Below, piece after piece: positions 1-6,901 of a stretch of DNA of 18,183 bases. A program made the position numbers and the translations under genes. The stretch lies in the NCBI GenBank assembly GCA_900545315.1, contig UQYM01000042.1:1-18183 (forward strand). The letters are read 5' to 3'. Position 1 is the first letter of the stretch; each line of letters begins with the position of its first letter. Source of the DNA: an uncultured Alistipes sp. (GTDB lineage Bacteria > Bacteroidota > Bacteroidia > Bacteroidales > Rikenellaceae). The notes beneath the pieces are model-generated. The model saw only the letters and a program-made list of their open reading frames with translations, did no database searches and was not told the DNA's origin.

Positions 1-49
1 GGCCTGCCGCTAGCGTTTATCCTGAGCCAGGATCAAACTCTCCATTGTA
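1..49 (-). rRNA. rrs: 16S ribosomal RNA, 5' end only
   Basis: Read on the minus strand, this is the start of a 16S rRNA gene. The near-universal 5' primer-site motif AGAGTTTGATCCTGGCTCAG is present, followed by the conserved GATAAACGCTAGCGGCAGGCC-type beginning. The rRNA probably starts at about position 49 (TACAATGG on the minus strand). Transcription runs leftward off the window, so only about 49 bases are present. This identifies the left edge as the promoter-proximal end of an rRNA operon. The mature 5' end is inferred by similarity and could be off by a few bases. Confidence 0.97.
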
Positions 50-237
50 TAAAATATAATAGATTTTAAGAGTCCTGACTATTTAAGTCTTTAGAGTTTC
101 CTCTTTAGAATTGATGGATAAATACTACATTTTCTCTTGTTTTTCTCAAACAATTCCAGTAATTCAAAGAACCTAATTTGGTTGCTAAAATCTCAAGCTG
201 AACCTCTCTTTCGTCTGAATTATTTTCAGTTCGAAAG
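50..237 (-). other. rRNA operon leader with boxA-like element
   Basis: This is the transcribed leader between the proximal promoter and the 16S rRNA, about 190 nt and AT-rich. On the minus strand it contains GGTTCTTTGAA (163-173). That resembles the TTCTTTGA element that often precedes 16S in Bacteroidota and may act as the antitermination boxA. The open frames across this stretch look like chance: they have no recognisable content and lie across the rRNA promoter region. The boxA assignment is tentative. Confidence 0.5.
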
Positions 238-243
238 GGACTG

Positions 244-274
244 CAAAGGTAAGAAACATTTTTTAATTTCCAAA
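244..274 (-). promoter_or_regulatory. rRNA operon proximal promoter (P2)
   Basis: On the minus strand a perfect -7 box TACCTTTG (251-244) lies 19 bases downstream of a perfect -33 box TTTG (274-271). This exactly fits the Bacteroides sigma-ABfr consensus TTTG-N19-21-TAnnTTTG. Transcription would start near 237 and run leftward into the 16S gene. Confidence 0.85.
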
Positions 275-350
275 CACCTTAGCGTTTTTTTCAACTTTCA
301 TCTCGGCAAGAACTCGTTGCTAAACTACCGTTGGTTTCGTTTAGCGGGTG

Positions 351-381
351 CAAATGTAGCGACTTTTTCATTCCCTCCAAA
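351..381 (-). promoter_or_regulatory. rRNA operon distal promoter (P1)
   Basis: This is a second full-consensus promoter on the minus strand: -7 box TACATTTG (358-351), 19-base spacer, -33 box TTTG (381-378). It lies 107 bases upstream of the proximal promoter with identical spacing, giving the tandem arrangement usual for rRNA operons. Confidence 0.83.
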
Positions 382-500
382 CTTTTCAGCACTTTTTTTT
401 CATTTTTTTTGACTTTTTCTTGGCACACAAACAGTAAACAACTTAATAGCAGTAACTTACAAACAATACAATCTACGTTCACACTTAATTCAACAACTTG

Positions 501-517
501 ACATTGATTATCAATGT
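501..517. repeat. 17-bp inverted repeat in the rrn/M64 divergent region
   Basis: ACATTGAT-T-ATCAATGT is a perfect 8-bp inverted repeat around one base. It lies between the distal rRNA promoter and the divergent M64 lipoprotein gene. Its size and symmetry suit a dimeric regulator's operator, but no cognate regulator is visible. It is not followed by a T-run on either strand, so it is not an obvious terminator. Confidence 0.35.
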
Positions 518-610
518 ATTACTATCAAACTATAAAAAAAAGGCCCCCTTTAGTGAATAATAATGCATTTTTTATTATATCTTGCTAGCGCTTATAAAGC
601 CATAACAGCT

Positions 611-622
611 TTAGATATCTAA
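611..622. repeat. 12-bp perfect palindrome upstream of first M64 gene
   Basis: TTAGATATCTAA is a perfect palindrome 67 bases upstream of the start codon at 690. It could be an operator, but AT-rich palindromes of this length also arise by chance. No full TTTG/TAnnTTTG promoter was found in front of this gene. Confidence 0.25.
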
Positions 623-689
623 CTTACTTATATTACATCTCAACTAAACAATTAATCAATAATCAATCAACCTAAACTAACACAAGATT

Positions 690-2519
690 ATGAAAACAAA
701 ACTTTTCACTTTACTTGCTGTTGCTGGGCTAGTATGCTCTGCATTGTCAAGTTGCAGCAATGACAACAAAGACGATAGCGGTGGAAACGGCGGCGGTGTC
801 GCCGGTCTGCATGTCGACCAAACCGAAATTACCGGTAGCCTGACTCAAGCTACAACTTTCAAAATCGTCGCAAATGCTGATGCCACTTGGGAACTAAAAT
901 ACACCTCCCACAAACTTACCGTCACCCCAACCAGCGGAACAGGACCGGCCACCATCAGCGTTACCTGCTCAGATCCAGGATACCGTGAAGTGGGAGGACA
1001 GGTCAGAATTTATTTAACAGGAACAGTTGGAACTGAAAACGTCGCTACTCAAGTACGGGTGAACCTGCCTGACCCTGACAATAACGCGCCCAGCGCTCCT
1101 ACCAAAGCTATCTACCCCGAAGATGGTGCGACTGATGTCCCATTAGGCCTACGTTTCGCCTGGAACGCTGCTGTTGACCCTGATGACGATAAAATCACAT
1201 ACATCCTCGAGTATTCTACCGACCAACAAAATTGGACCAAAATTACACGCGATACCCGAAATAGCACTGAAGGTATTAAATCTGCCGGCTACGCTGAGGT
1301 CAACAAATGTTTTACCCCCGGTACCAAATATTATTGGAGAGTCACCTCATGGGATATGTTCGGTGCTCAATCTGAACCCAGCAAAATCTTCTCGTTCACC
1401 ACTACTGAATCTACCGATTCATGGAAAGATGGCGAAGCGCGACTCTACCAAAATAATGCTAACGGCTCCGAAAAAGCGTTTACGCTCATTGTAACGGGCG
1501 ATGGCTTCACTGCCGCCGACATGGTCCCTGGTGGAAATTGGGATATCCTCTCAACCCGCGCTATCGAAGGCATCTTCAATTACGTCGAACCATACAAAAC
1601 ATACCGTCAATACTTACGCGTATGGCGTGTAGCTGCAATTTCTAACGAAAGTGGGTGCTCTCGTAAAACAGGAGGAACGACAACTCCTTGCCACACCCTT
1701 CGGGATACAAAGTTCGGGACCATGCTTGACGATGGTGGTTCATCCGCTTGGTGTGGGCTCTATTCCAAATACGAAAATGGGTTCCCATTCGAAGGACAAC
1801 CGGGCAAATCACTCGAAGACATGGTAGACTTCTTGTACAAGAGCCTGCCCGCCGGTACAATCGATCTGTCTGAAAAAAGTGCGGATGACCCTCAGCAATT
1901 CGCAATCCTCTGCATCATCAACGAACCTCATTACGGCGGCCTCGTAAACTATGACTCCGATTGTAAATATACCATGGGATTCGTATGCGCCTCACCAACT
2001 CCCGCCGGTTCTATGCAAGGGTTCGAAAATGTCGTAGTCCACGAAATCGGGGGACATGCTATCGGACACCTCGCAGACTGCTATACACGTAATTCTACTA
2101 TTACCCAAGCTAAAGTTCAGGCAACTCTGGAATGGCAAAAACTGGGCTGGTACCAAAATGTTTCTGTCGTTAATGACAAAACTGCCTGCCCTTGGAACTT
2201 CTTCTTCAATGCCCCAGAGTATGATATGTACTACTCCTGCGTCGGCATGTTCGAAGGCGCTCGATCTCACAATAAAGGTATCTGGCGTTCCGAACAGATC
2301 AGTTGCATGAACGATAACCGATTCTACTATGACGCTCCAAGCCGATACTCCATCGTTAAACAATTGAAAGCAGCCGCTGGCGAAGAGATGGTATGGAGTG
2401 AATTCGTAAATCGTGACTACGACCGTCTCAACGCGAATACTGGTACCCGTTCGACATTTATCCCTTACAACACGGGTATTGATCTGCCTGAACCTGTCTT
2501 GGTTCCTAAAAAACGATAG
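690..2519 (+). CDS. M64-family metallopeptidase lipoprotein (BACON-like + FN3 + M64)
   Basis: A 609-residue exported lipoprotein. Residues 1-21 form a signal peptide ending in the lipobox LSSC, with Cys22 the lipidated residue. The following CSNDNKDD is the acidic/polar type of sequence linked to surface export of Bacteroidota lipoproteins. Residues about 40-126 look like a BACON-type beta-sandwich and about 130-238 like fibronectin type III (YYWRVTSWD...SEPS). The rest matches peptidase M64, the IgA-peptidase family. Zinc-site residues are His451, Glu452 and His456 (HEIGGHAIGHLADCY), followed by a Met-turn-like ISCM segment and the conserved APSRYSIVKQL stretch. The histidines are five residues apart rather than four. 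The usual DEY reads DCY here, with Cys464. The gene has its own terminator and is a tandem paralogue of the next gene. Immunoglobulin or mucin cleavage is inference from family only. Confidence 0.88.
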   Translation: MKTKLFTLLAVAGLVCSALSSCSNDNKDDSGGNGGGVAGLHVDQTEITGSLTQATTFKIVANADATWELKYTSHKLTVTPTSGTGPATISVTCSDPGYREVGGQVRIYLTGTVGTENVATQVRVNLPDPDNNAPSAPTKAIYPEDGATDVPLGLRFAWNAAVDPDDDKITYILEYSTDQQNWTKITRDTRNSTEGIKSAGYAEVNKCFTPGTKYYWRVTSWDMFGAQSEPSKIFSFTTTESTDSWKDGEARLYQNNANGSEKAFTLIVTGDGFTAADMVPGGNWDILSTRAIEGIFNYVEPYKTYRQYLRVWRVAAISNESGCSRKTGGTTTPCHTLRDTKFGTMLDDGGSSAWCGLYSKYENGFPFEGQPGKSLEDMVDFLYKSLPAGTIDLSEKSADDPQQFAILCIINEPHYGGLVNYDSDCKYTMGFVCASPTPAGSMQGFENVVVHEIGGHAIGHLADCYTRNSTITQAKVQATLEWQKLGWYQNVSVVNDKTACPWNFFFNAPEYDMYYSCVGMFEGARSHNKGIWRSEQISCMNDNRFYYDAPSRYSIVKQLKAAAGEEMVWSEFVNRDYDRLNANTGTRSTFIPYNTGIDLPEPVLVPKKR

Positions 2520-2536
2520 AAAAAAATGACCTCACC

Positions 2537-2569
2537 AAAACGTTCCACAATAATTGTGGAACGTTTTTT
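2537..2569 (+). terminator. Rho-independent terminator after first M64 gene
   Basis: The arms AAAACGTTCCACAA and TTGTGGAACGTTTT form a perfect stem (centre 2552) with a tiny loop, followed directly by a T-run. It starts 17 bases after the stop codon, so the two tandem M64 genes are probably separate transcription units. The remaining 250 bases up to the next gene are AT-rich and hold only weak promoter-like matches, such as TAACTTTA at 2672 and TATATTTA at 2752. Confidence 0.9.
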
Positions 2570-2821
2570 ATTTATACCCATTTAAATTCTATTCATAAAA
2601 ACAGATGCGACATAAACAGGTTAGTATTAATATTTTTTGGACAAACCATTCACTAATTCCTTACATTTTTTTAACTTTACAAACAAAGGACAAAATATAA
2701 TGATTCAGCCATTCATTTCATCTTCATAATCATAAGTATAAATCTTAATTCTATATTTACAACACTAACGCAAATCATACCGATAAACATATGTCTAACC
2801 AATAACCTCAAACTAACCTAT

Positions 2822-4600
2822 ATGAAAACAAAATTCATAACTCTGCTGATAACATCTGGAATCATTACAGGTGTATTGACCGGTTGCAGCAATAATAATG
2901 ATGATGGCGCTGGTGAATCCCTAACAATCGACAAGACAGAAGTGGCCGTCAAGCTCACCGAAGCAGCCAAAATCCAAATTACGACAAGCAATGACGGCAC
3001 TTGGAATGCCCGGACTACTTCTGCCTGGCTGACGCTTACTCCTGCCAATGGCACCGGACCGGGCACCCTCACTATCACTTGCACGGACCCCGGATACCGT
3101 GAAGTCAATACTGAACCCGTTACCGTATATATATCTGGCAAAGTAGGAACTCAAAGCGTTTATGCTCAAGTTAAAGTGACTTTACCAACACCTGATAATC
3201 AAGCTCCGTTAGCCACAACAGGCGCCGTATATCCACAAAATGGAGCTACTAATGTCAATCGTGAACTCCGTTTTGCATGGAAAGAAGCCGTCGATCCTGA
3301 TGGCGACAAATTAACCTATATTCTCGAATACTCTACCGACCAACAAAACTGGACAACCATATCTCAGGATCCCAAAAGCAATACTGAAGGTATTAAATCG
3401 ACTGGATTTGCTGACGGATCGACTCTGCAAGCCAATACCACATATTATTGGCGTGTGATTTCATGGGACATGTTCGGTGCTAAATCTGAACCAAGTGAAA
3501 CATTTTCATTTACAACCTGCGCTGAAACTGAAGGCACTTGGCAAGATGGAGAAGCTCGCTTGTATCAAAACAACTCAAACGGATCAGAGAAAGCTTTTAC
3601 TTTGATCGTTACCGGTGATGGCTTCACTGCTGAAGATATGGTTCCAGGTGGCGCATGGGAAACAGTGTCAACTAGAGCCATCGAGGGCCTCTTCAATTAC
3701 GTTGAACCTTACAAAACTTATCGCCCATACTTGCGAATTTGGCGTGTCGCTGCCGTATCCAACGAACGCGGTGCATCAACTAAAACCGGAGGAACATCCA
3801 CACCCTGCTCCAAAATTGTAGACACTAAATTCGGAACTATGTATGATACCGGAAGTAATTCAGCATGGTGTGGTCTGTATGATAATGCGTATCCAGGACA
3901 ACCAGGTAAAACACTAAATGACTTATGGTCTTTTGTCTCAAATGCTCTTCCCGATGGAGCGACTGAAACCGCTAATAATGCCGGTTGCGCGGTGGTCTGC
4001 ATTATGAATGTAGGCGTGTATCAAGGTTTGGTAAACTACTACACCAGTTCCAAACGTACAGTTGGCTTTGTTTGCATTAGTCCCGGTTCTACGGGAACAC
4101 AGACAGGCTTCGAAAACGTATTCGTACATGAAATCGGTGGTCACGCTATCGGACACCTTGCTGACTGCTACATCAGCTCAGGCGGAACCCTCTCTTCCGA
4201 TAAAAAAACGCAAACCGAACAATGGCAAGCGATGGGCTGGTATCAAAATGTCGATGTATCCGGACAAAAAGAGACCTGCCCATGGAATTTCTTCTTTACA
4301 GCACCTGAATATAATTCATATTACAATAACGTCGGATATTATGAAGGAGCACGTTCTGTGGCAAAAGGTATTTGGCGTAGCGAACCCATCAGTTGTATGC
4401 AAGACAACCAATTCTACTTCGACGCCCCAAGCCGATACTCAATCGTGAAACAGCTGAAAGCAGCTGCCGGCGAAGAGATGAATTGGCAAGATTTTGTCAA
4501 CAAAGATTATGATCGTAACAATGCAAATACGGGCACACGATCAACCTTCATCCCATACGACTTCGTTCCATTGCATGAACCTGTCATGATCAACGACTAA
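2822..4600 (+). CDS. M64-family metallopeptidase lipoprotein, tandem paralogue (BACON-like + FN3 + M64)
   Basis: A 592-residue lipoprotein with the same architecture as the preceding gene. It has a signal peptide ending VLTGC with lipid-Cys22 followed by SNNNDDG, then a BACON-like domain (about 33-122), an FN3 domain (about 127-230) and a C-terminal M64 peptidase domain. The zinc site is HEIGGHAIGHLADCY with His436, Glu437 and His441. Cys449 replaces the acidic residue of DEY. By hand count about 22 of 111 aligned residues differ from the first copy at the start of the peptidase domain (from DGEARLYQNN), so the pair is a fairly old tandem duplication. The main length difference is a shorter insert after AWCGLY and the variable NNAGCAVVC region. 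The start is the ATG in the same MKTK context as the first copy. Substrate unknown; IgA or another host glycoprotein is a family-based guess. Confidence 0.88.
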   Translation: MKTKFITLLITSGIITGVLTGCSNNNDDGAGESLTIDKTEVAVKLTEAAKIQITTSNDGTWNARTTSAWLTLTPANGTGPGTLTITCTDPGYREVNTEPVTVYISGKVGTQSVYAQVKVTLPTPDNQAPLATTGAVYPQNGATNVNRELRFAWKEAVDPDGDKLTYILEYSTDQQNWTTISQDPKSNTEGIKSTGFADGSTLQANTTYYWRVISWDMFGAKSEPSETFSFTTCAETEGTWQDGEARLYQNNSNGSEKAFTLIVTGDGFTAEDMVPGGAWETVSTRAIEGLFNYVEPYKTYRPYLRIWRVAAVSNERGASTKTGGTSTPCSKIVDTKFGTMYDTGSNSAWCGLYDNAYPGQPGKTLNDLWSFVSNALPDGATETANNAGCAVVCIMNVGVYQGLVNYYTSSKRTVGFVCISPGSTGTQTGFENVFVHEIGGHAIGHLADCYISSGGTLSSDKKTQTEQWQAMGWYQNVDVSGQKETCPWNFFFTAPEYNSYYNNVGYYEGARSVAKGIWRSEPISCMQDNQFYFDAPSRYSIVKQLKAAAGEEMNWQDFVNKDYDRNNANTGTRSTFIPYDFVPLHEPVMIND

Positions 4601-4619
4601 TTCTCTCCATCCCAATGAT

Positions 4620-4656
4620 AAAAAAGCCATTTCACACGAGGTGAAATGGCTTTTTT
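4620..4656 (+). terminator. Rho-independent terminator after second M64 gene
   Basis: GCCATTTCAC (4626-4635) and GTGAAATGGC (4641-4650) form a perfect 10-bp stem with a 5-base loop. It is extended by A-tract/T-tract pairing and ends in TTTTTT. It lies 20 bases after the stop codon. Confidence 0.93.
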
Positions 4657-4997
4657 GTTGACCAACCTAACTGTATAGTTCACTCTCCCATTCTTAATTG
4701 GCCATACACAAATATGTTTAAAAGGGACAAGTCTCTCTAATACCACAACTGGAGTCCAAGAATAGGCGAACAGCCAACTTTATCCGTGATAATCCCAATT
4801 CTGTTGATCCTCCGCTTTAAAAATGTATTCGTTCACGAAATCAACGTTTACACACACTTTGTTCTAAATGCTTTTATCCTCCGGGAATGCATCTTATTCT
4901 TCTTCCCGCTCAAGAAGAAATTGACTGTGTGTCGCAGTATCTTCGTGCAAATTCCTATCTTTACAGCTGGATTCACAGAATTGGCCCCAAAATCTTT
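4657..4997 (+). other. 341-bp intergenic region without an intact gene
   Basis: No convincing gene is seen between the second M64 terminator and the binding-protein lipoprotein. An open frame from 4786 and the N-terminal extension of the next reading frame have no family signal. The one notable element is a short M64-like fragment (4816-4842), annotated separately. A -7-like TATCTTTA at 4956-4963 could drive the next gene, but it has the terminal G replaced by A and no clear -33 box. Confidence 0.5.
4816..4842 (+). pseudogene. Possible relic of a further M64 gene (zinc-site fragment)
   Basis: These 27 bases translate to FKNVFVHEI. The zinc-site approach of the second M64 gene (4109-4135) reads FENVFVHEI. 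By hand alignment 22 of 27 bases and 8 of 9 residues agree. Immediately after HEI the resemblance stops: the GGH that completes the site is absent. Upstream, PTLSVII only faintly recalls RTVGFVCI. The position just behind two M64 genes suggests a decayed or recombined fragment. Chance resemblance cannot be excluded with so short a match. Confidence 0.35.
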
Positions 4998-5942
4998 ATG
5001 AAGAACATTACTAATTATATCTGCCTGCTTATCCTTACAACCCTATTGAGCAGCTGCCTCAAAGGAGAGAATATAAATACCCTACGGGTTGGCATCGCCT
5101 TCCCCTCCGGAGATAATAGCTGGTGGAGTACTGCCTCATATTATGCCGTGACCCACGCCTCCAGCTTGGGTCAGTTCTACTATATGGCCAACGCCGACTC
5201 CACGGCCCAACAACAACAGCAGCTAACACGAATGGCCTACCCAACCTTGACGCAAGAGGCCTGCAAAGCCATCATCCTCTCGGACATGGGACAGCCCGCC
5301 GACTCCATCCAACACTATATCGACATGGGTATCGGTGTCATCCTCTTTAACTGCGATATGCCGGTGGACTATCTATGCCGCATCGCCGTCGATCAACAAA
5401 CCGCCGGAACTGATGTCGGCAACTACATCAAAAACCACCTGCCCGGCTCCGCTACCACAACCCTCATCCTGCTCCCCAAAGACTCACCCGCTGCAGCGCA
5501 ACGCGCTGCCTCCTGCAAAGCACAACTGACCACTCCAACCCTCGAGATCACCTGTGAGGAAAGCACTCAATCAGCTGGACAAAAAGCCATGCAAGAGGTG
5601 TTTGCCTCTGCCGACAGCGCCCAAATTGGCTCCGTATATGCCATGGATGACGATTTGGCCATCGGTGTGCTAAAGGCCATGGAGGCGGCCGGAGAGACTC
5701 CCGTCAAAACCGTCGTCGGATGTGGAGGGTCACAAACATTTTTACTACTTATTAACGCCTCAGAACAACTCAACCTGGCAACAACGGTCAACAACCCCGA
5801 AGCCGTTAAACAGTGCGTCGAGATCGCTAACGCATTCATCACAACCGGGGCCACTCCCGCCCAAAACGAATACCTGACCCAAATGCCGCTGGTCGATCGG
5901 TCAAACGCTGCCTCATACATCAATCCTGCCGCTCGTTACTGA
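4998..5942 (+). CDS. Periplasmic-binding-protein-like lipoprotein (sugar-type, Peripla_BP_4-like)
   Basis: A 314-residue lipoprotein. An upstream in-frame extension is open, but the ATG at 4998 is chosen because it gives a clean signal peptide with lipobox LSSC and lipid-Cys20. The mature part starts TLRVGIAFPSGDNSWW, typical of the first strand and loop of ribose/galactose-type binding proteins. It continues with alternating beta/alpha segments such as GIGVILFNCDMP, a second lobe with STQSAGQKAMQEV and SVYAMDDDLAIGVLKAMEAAG, and a TVNNPEAVKQ hinge-like stretch. It would bind a small ligand, perhaps a sugar, at the periplasmic or outer face. No ABC permease, ATPase or sensor kinase is beside it, so it is an orphan in this window. 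The fold call is fairly firm; the ligand is unknown. Confidence 0.75.
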   Translation: MKNITNYICLLILTTLLSSCLKGENINTLRVGIAFPSGDNSWWSTASYYAVTHASSLGQFYYMANADSTAQQQQQLTRMAYPTLTQEACKAIILSDMGQPADSIQHYIDMGIGVILFNCDMPVDYLCRIAVDQQTAGTDVGNYIKNHLPGSATTTLILLPKDSPAAAQRAASCKAQLTTPTLEITCEESTQSAGQKAMQEVFASADSAQIGSVYAMDDDLAIGVLKAMEAAGETPVKTVVGCGGSQTFLLLINASEQLNLATTVNNPEAVKQCVEIANAFITTGATPAQNEYLTQMPLVDRSNAASYINPAARY

Positions 5943-6228
5943 TTGATTCTGCCACAAAATAGCTGCAGCTAACAAATGCAGGCTCACATATTCTAATGCT
6001 CTTCAGTGCAGCCCCAAAATAACCGCCACAAGCTTGTCCTAATAACTTATTAAAAGGGCCATGCTAGAGGGGAGTAATAATTTTCTGACGTTCCAATAGG
6101 CCTACATGTTGGTTGCTCCACCAAGCTCTCCACATGTAGACTAAAGTTAGAGAAAAATCGTTCGGAACAGGTCAGTTGACAATCTTAGATCCCAGCTCCT
6201 ATTCATCAGGCAAACTCAATATTTTTGC
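5943..6228. other. Intergenic region upstream of GNAT gene
   Basis: No gene is supported here. It contains the hairpin at 6102-6139 (separate entry). No T-run terminator was found after the binding-protein gene. The rest is unremarkable. Confidence 0.5.
6102..6139. repeat. Bulged inverted repeat / hairpin
   Basis: CTACATGT (6102-6109) pairs perfectly with ACATGTAG (6132-6139). Nested inside, TTGGT (6109-6113) can pair with ACCAA (6120-6124), leaving a 6-base loop and a one-sided internal bulge. There is no T-run after either arm, so it is not a canonical terminator. It could be an RNA structure, a regulator site or a remnant of a repeat element. Confidence 0.4.
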
Positions 6229-6236
6229 TATCTTTG
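6229..6236 (+). promoter_or_regulatory. Candidate -7 box for GNAT-M64 operon
   Basis: TATCTTTG is a perfect match to the Bacteroides -7 box TAnnTTTG. It would place transcription start near 6243, giving an 80-nt leader. No TTTG is found 19-21 bases upstream, so the -33 half is missing or weak. Confidence 0.5.
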
Positions 6237-6245
6237 GCTCGAACG

Positions 6246-6320
6246 AAGATGTCCTCAGTCGGATATTATCTTCGCTCACCGAACAATTACAATTGTTCTA
6301 TTTCTACAACTGAGCATCTT
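6246..6320 (+). promoter_or_regulatory. Structured 5' leader of the GNAT gene (nested inverted repeats)
   Basis: AAGATG-TC-CTCAGT (6246-6259) can pair with ACTGAG-CATCTT (6309-6320), giving 12 base pairs with a two-base bulge. Inside lies a perfect 8-bp inverted repeat, GAACAATT-AC-AATTGTTC (6281-6298). The outer stem begins close to the predicted transcript start and closes two bases before the ATG at 6323. It could therefore control initiation. The inner repeat could instead be a protein operator. It matches no riboswitch class I know. Confidence 0.45.
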
Positions 6321-6322
6321 GT

Positions 6323-6880
6323 ATGCACCCAAAAAAAGACGTTATGCAAACCATTCGCCTAACCGACCACAACGACCCATTGTTCGAAATGGTCTGGCAA
6401 CTCTATACCCAAAGTTTCCCGCTCAGTGAACAACGTACCATCGAACACCAATGTACCGCGTTCAAATCAGACCTGTATCACTTCGATATTTATCTCGAAG
6501 GAGAACAACTGCTGGGATTGATCGGTTATTGGTTGTTCCCCGACTACCTTTATATAGAACACTACGCGATCAACACAGCGCTACGTGGTCAAGGTCTGGG
6601 AAGCCGCATTTTGAACGACCTGCAACAAAAAACAGATCGAACCATTATTCTTGAAATCGACGAGGTTATTGACGACATATCAACTCGACGCCTGAGGTTC
6701 TATCAACACCTTGGCTTCGTAATGAACCCTTACTATCATCCGTTACCGAAATACCGTCTCGACCCGTCAGAACACACTCAGGCACGATTAATGATTCTCA
6801 CCTATCCCAAACCTATTGACCTCCAAACCTACGAACAATTCAACAGCGATCTGAACCAAATCGTTATGAAACGGGAGTAA
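6323..6880 (+). CDS. GNAT-family N-acetyltransferase
   Basis: A 185-residue cytoplasmic acetyltransferase transferring acetyl from acetyl-CoA to an unknown amine. Motif A is visible as LRGQGLGSRIL (residues 88-97), which includes the pyrophosphate-binding RGQGLG loop. It follows the beta-strand YLYIEHYAI. Motif B appears as FYQHLGFVMN (126-135). The length is ordinary for the family and no second domain is seen. Two starts are possible: ATG 6323, or ATG 6344, where MQTIRLTDHND looks like the usual GNAT beginning. I kept the longer one. The stop is 21 bases before the third M64 gene, so the two are probably co-transcribed. The acceptor substrate cannot be read from the sequence. Confidence 0.85.
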   Translation: MHPKKDVMQTIRLTDHNDPLFEMVWQLYTQSFPLSEQRTIEHQCTAFKSDLYHFDIYLEGEQLLGLIGYWLFPDYLYIEHYAINTALRGQGLGSRILNDLQQKTDRTIILEIDEVIDDISTRRLRFYQHLGFVMNPYYHPLPKYRLDPSEHTQARLMILTYPKPIDLQTYEQFNSDLNQIVMKRE

Positions 6881-6901
6881 CCATCGTCTAATTTGATCCC
6901 T

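Noticed and set aside
137..482. Open frames on both strands between the 16S gene and the first M64 gene
   Set aside because: They overlap the tandem rRNA promoters and leader, are AT-rich and have no domain or signal content.
4887..4997. N-terminal extension of the binding-protein frame
   Set aside because: The ATG at 4998 gives a clean lipoprotein signal peptide; the extension would bury it and has no recognisable content.
4786..5001. A 71-codon open frame before the binding-protein gene
   Set aside because: Only nine residues resemble M64; the rest has no family signal. It is treated as intergenic with a possible relic.
6893..6901. TTG start of the third M64 gene
   Set aside because: The ATG three codons later gives a normal signal peptide start; nothing supports the TTG.
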